Origin: Gemmatimonadaceae bacterium
GTDB taxonomy: Bacteria; Gemmatimonadota; Gemmatimonadetes; Gemmatimonadales; Gemmatimonadaceae
Assembly: GCA_019637445.1 (NCBI GenBank)
Contig: JAHBVS010000001.1
Coordinates: 248,001 to 312,000, forward strand
Direction of reading: 5' to 3'
Length of the DNA: 64,000 bases
In this document: positions 61,548-64,000 of the stretch, in pieces
Numbering within the stretch: the stretch's first letter is position 1
Layout: the number at the start of each line of letters is the position of its first letter
Made by a program: the position numbers and the translations under genes
Notes under the pieces: generated by a model
What the model saw: only the letters and a program-made list of their open reading frames with translations
Told to the model about the DNA's origin: nothing
Database searches by the model: none

Positions 61548-62494
61548 CGGGATGCGAACCAGGAATAGGTCTGGGCGAGGCCGTCCTCGAGCGGCACCTT
61601 CGGCGTCCAGCCGAGGCCGCTCGCGGCCTTCGCGATACTCACGACCGAGCGCTGCTGTTCCCCGGGTCGCGCGGGCGCGTGTTCGAGCCCGACCTTCTTG
61701 CCCGACGCCCGCATCAGCGACTCGGCCAGCTCGACCACCGAGGTCTCGCGTCCGGTCCCGATGTTGAAGGCACGGTCATCGACGCGGCCCGCCGGGATGG
61801 TCGGCAGCGCGGCCGCCAGCACGTGCGCCTGGGCGACATCGCCCACGTAGACGTAGTCGCGGGTCTGCTTGCCGTCGCCGAACACCTTGAGGTCGGTGCC
61901 GTCGATGATGCGCTGGCAGAAGATGGCAACCACGCCGGCCTCGCCGTGCGGGTCCTGCCGCGGCCCGAACACGTTCGCGAAGCGCAGCGCGATGTAGTCG
62001 AGCCCGTGGATCCGCGCGTAGTACGAGAGGTAGAGCTCGGTCGAGAACTTGGCGATCCCGTAGGGGCTCTCGGGATCCTTGGGATACGTCTCGACGTTTG
62101 GCGGCTCCACGAAGTCGCCGTAGACGGCGCCGCCGGTGGACGCGAAGACGAACCGCGTCGCGCGACCCGACTGACGGATGGCCTCGACGAGATTCAGCGT
62201 GCCCCGGATGTTGACGTCGACGTCGAAGCCGGGATCGGCCACGGACTTGCGCACGTCGATCTGCGCCGCGAGGTGGCAGACGAGGTCGAAGTTGCCGTCA
62301 CGGATGAGCTCGGCGGCCTCTTCGGAGCGGATGTCGGCCCAGACGAAGCGTGCGCCGGCGGGAACCTGGTCCTGCTTACCGCTCGAGAGGTTGTCGAGCA
62401 CGGTCACCGACCAGCCGGCCGCGAGCAACGCGTCCGTGACGTGCGAGCCAATGAATCCAGCACCACCGGTGACGAGGGCGTGTTTGGGAGTCAT
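61544..62494 (-). CDS. NAD-dependent UDP-sugar epimerase/dehydratase (GalE/WbpP-like)
   Basis: 316 residues from ATG 62494. GGAGFIGSHVTDALLAAGW (NAD loop), HLAAQIDVRKSVADP, FASTGGAVYGD (Ser), ESPYGIAKFSTELYL (Y-x-x-x-K), FANVFGPRQDP and an end with GWTPKVPLEDGL fit the UDP-glucose 4-epimerase group. It lies directly upstream of tolQ with a four-base overlap, so sugar supply and Tol are coexpressed. Confidence 0.85.
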   Translation of the reverse strand: MTPKHALVTGGAGFIGSHVTDALLAAGWSVTVLDNLSSGKQDQVPAGARFVWADIRSEEAAELIRDGNFDLVCHLAAQIDVRKSVADPGFDVDVNIRGTLNLVEAIRQSGRATRFVFASTGGAVYGDFVEPPNVETYPKDPESPYGIAKFSTELYLSYYARIHGLDYIALRFANVFGPRQDPHGEAGVVAIFCQRIIDGTDLKVFGDGKQTRDYVYVGDVAQAHVLAAALPTIPAGRVDDRAFNIGTGRETSVVELAESLMRASGKKVGLEHAPARPGEQQRSVVSIAKAASGLGWTPKVPLEDGLAQTYSWFASR

Positions 62495-62534
62495 CCCTCG
62501 AAGATATCCGGTGGCGCGGCCGCTTCCTACTCCG

Positions 62535-63656
62535 TCAGGGCATCTTCCCGGTGACGACCGCCGTCGTCCCCGCACCGACACCACCATCGGACTGGCTGAT
62601 GATGATGGCGCTGGCCCCCCACTGCGTGACACGGACCACCTGCGCCACCGCGATACGCTGCGGCGCCAGTGACGCACCGGTCTCCCGGGCAGCCCGCGGC
62701 CGCAGCAGGGTGAGTTGGTCGCCCGGCACCAAGCCGTCGCTGGCCCCCGCGGCGAGAATCAGCTGATGGCCGACCGGCGGTAGGACGGGGTCGCTGTAGA
62801 CGTAGGCGACGCGAGTCTCGAGGCCGAACTCGACGTGCTGCGGCGTCGCGCCCTCGGCAATGACCAGCGTGTCCAGGGGCATCAGGCCGTGCGTCTCGAA
62901 GACATCCTCGAACTTGTTGAGCAGCACGCCCCGAGCGACTCCATCGGCGGCGTCGGCGCTCAACCGTACGATGCCGGTGGGGACCACGACGCGTCCTTCG
63001 TTCTCAATCGTGGGGCCGTAGCGGAAGACGAGATACCGTTCGTCCTTGAGGCCTTGTGCGCCCTGAGGAGGCCGGACAATCACGGTCTCGAAGAGCTGGA
63101 TGGGTCGTTCCGTCAAGTCGACGCGCACGCCCGCCGCCTCGCTCGAGGTCTCGATCCGACCCGCGCCCTGGACCCCGTTGGCATCCCACAAGAACGGCGC
63201 CTGCATGAAGTCGCCGCTCCGAACGGCCGCGGGTGCTGAGCGTAACAGCAGCGACGTGCGCTCCCCGCGCACGACGCGATAGCGCTCAGGATTGAAGATC
63301 GTCATCGCCGGCGGCTCGGCATCCGGCATAGGGGTCGGCATAGGGGCCGTGGTGTCAGGCATCTGGGCCACCGGCGCGGCTTCATCCGGCGGGGTCCCCG
63401 GCGTCGGCATCACATCGCCATCGACCACCAGCACCTGGTCCGGATAGATCCAGTGCGGATCGGCGACCGTGCCCGTGTTGCGGCGGTAGATCTCGGGCCA
63501 CTTGAACGGGTCGCCAAGATAGGTCTGCGCGAGGTCCCAGAGGGTATCGCCGGGCTTCACGGTATGCGTCCGGCCCGTGCCCTGTGCCTCGATCGCCAGA
63601 GGCGAGAGGGCCAGGCCGAGCAGGACGGTCGCGAGGGTCGGTCGGAGGGCACGCAT
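62535..63656 (-). CDS. LysM-domain periplasmic protein
   Basis: 373 residues from ATG 63656. Signal peptide (ATVLLGLALSPLAIEAQ), one LysM domain (about 30-76: HTVKPGDTLWDLAQTYLGDP, ending in IYPDQVLVV), a Pro/Met/Asp linker (80-115) and a long C-terminal beta region without a recognised catalytic motif. LysM binds peptidoglycan glycan chains. Lies 40 bases before the epimerase on the same strand. A protein of this shape may serve as a wall-bound scaffold. Confidence 0.8.
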   Translation of the reverse strand: MRALRPTLATVLLGLALSPLAIEAQGTGRTHTVKPGDTLWDLAQTYLGDPFKWPEIYRRNTGTVADPHWIYPDQVLVVDGDVMPTPGTPPDEAAPVAQMPDTTAPMPTPMPDAEPPAMTIFNPERYRVVRGERTSLLLRSAPAAVRSGDFMQAPFLWDANGVQGAGRIETSSEAAGVRVDLTERPIQLFETVIVRPPQGAQGLKDERYLVFRYGPTIENEGRVVVPTGIVRLSADAADGVARGVLLNKFEDVFETHGLMPLDTLVIAEGATPQHVEFGLETRVAYVYSDPVLPPVGHQLILAAGASDGLVPGDQLTLLRPRAARETGASLAPQRIAVAQVVRVTQWGASAIIISQSDGGVGAGTTAVVTGKMP

Positions 63657-63834
63657 CGGACTACTCTCGGGTGTGGGATACGGCAGCGCCCCCGGCGCGG
63701 GGGCGCGCTGGGGCGGTCTCAGGGGTGGACGACCGGACCGGCGGTGGTGCAACACGGCCCGAGGGCCACCCCAGGCCGACCGCCCCCGCGGGGCTCGTCC
63801 TTCAAATACTGAGTCGAACCGCCCCAGACGGAAA

Positions 63835-63858
63835 GGGCGGCCCCGGATGGGGCCGCCC
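63835..63858 (-). terminator. Intrinsic terminator after ssb
   Basis: Perfect 10-bp stem GGGCGGCCCC / GGGGCCGCCC with a four-base loop, 28 bases beyond the ssb stop, followed by TTTCC on the minus strand. It should separate ssb from the LysM gene. Confidence 0.6.
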
Positions 63859-63885
63859 AAACCGCCGAGATAGTGAGTCGCGGGC

Positions 63886-64000
63886 TCAGAACGGCAGGTC
63901 GTCGTCCCCGTCCATCGCCTCGGGGAAGTCCGAGAAGCCGGCGTCCCCGCCCTTGCCACCGGCGGCCGCCTTGGACGGACGCGGGGCATCGAAGCCCTCG
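63886..64000 (-). CDS. ssb: Single-stranded DNA-binding protein (C-terminal tail only)
   Basis: Only the last 37 codons are in the window, reading on the minus strand. They are Gly/Ala/Lys-rich and end MDGDDDLPF, the acidic D-D-D-L-P-F tip through which SSB recruits repair and replication proteins. The OB-fold lies outside the window to the right. Confidence 0.85.
   Translation of the reverse strand, partial: EGFDAPRPSKAAAGGKGGDAGFSDFPEAMDGDDDLPF

Overview
The window is a dense, GC-rich bacterial chromosome segment with about 54 protein genes, most of them abutting or overlapping. It has a full Gram-negative envelope toolkit: Tol-Pal, an LptD-type LPS assembly protein, Tat translocase, FadL-like porins and an O-antigen ligase. 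It also has DUF4321, very large TPR proteins with acidic linkers, and paired DUF1501/DUF1800 genes. This mix best fits Gemmatimonadota (a Gemmatimonadaceae-like genome). That is an inference from gene content and style; no marker was compared with a database. I saw no rRNA, tRNA, CRISPR array, transposase or prophage.

Region 1 (1-16.4 kb) is surface polysaccharide. It holds an SLBB export protein (partial), a WecG-family glycosyltransferase, an O-antigen ligase/polymerase, a fused nucleotidyltransferase-kinase, a Wzx-like flippase, a small P-loop kinase and a Wzz-like chain-length protein, the last five linked by 1-4 base overlaps. A PhoX-like protein, GmhA, alaS, then a WbpM/PglF-type 4,6-dehydratase convergent with a WbpL-type initiating transferase and a WbpV-like epimerase/reductase follow. 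Together these suggest an O-polysaccharide started on a 6-deoxy-HexNAc (QuiNAc/FucNAc) residue.

Region 2 (16.4-30.3 kb) is mixed: DUF1501/DUF1800 secreted proteins, an SDR, a hybrid LytS-like sensor kinase, recX, an outer-membrane protein, recA, yraN, a lipoprotein and ftsK. Intergenic DNA here is rich in hairpin repeats.

Region 3 (30.3-43 kb) has an hflX-M24 peptidase-accB-pilT-accC run (pilT sits between the two acetyl-CoA carboxylase genes), a LEA-type lipoprotein, rarA, aroQ, a giant TPR protein and ppiD.

Region 4 (43-64 kb) is one long minus-strand series: ssb, LysM protein, sugar epimerase, tolQ-tolR-tolA-tolB-pal-cpoB, tatC, lptD, then hutH-hutU-radical SAM-hutI, a second giant TPR protein, a polyprenyl diphosphate synthase, DUF4321 and tatA. 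Envelope energisation, LPS export and isoprenoid carrier supply are interrupted by histidine catabolism that carries an unexpected SPASM-like radical SAM gene.

The most unusual non-coding signals are several families of inverted-repeat elements: three copies built from CACGGAGA-type units (24.3, 27.3 and 36.4 kb), a 53-bp-arm hairpin at 42.9 kb, an ATGCGGG array next to a nested hairpin at 30.0-30.3 kb, and a pair of inverted 29-nt repeats inside the ftsK reading frame with a third copy beside hflX.
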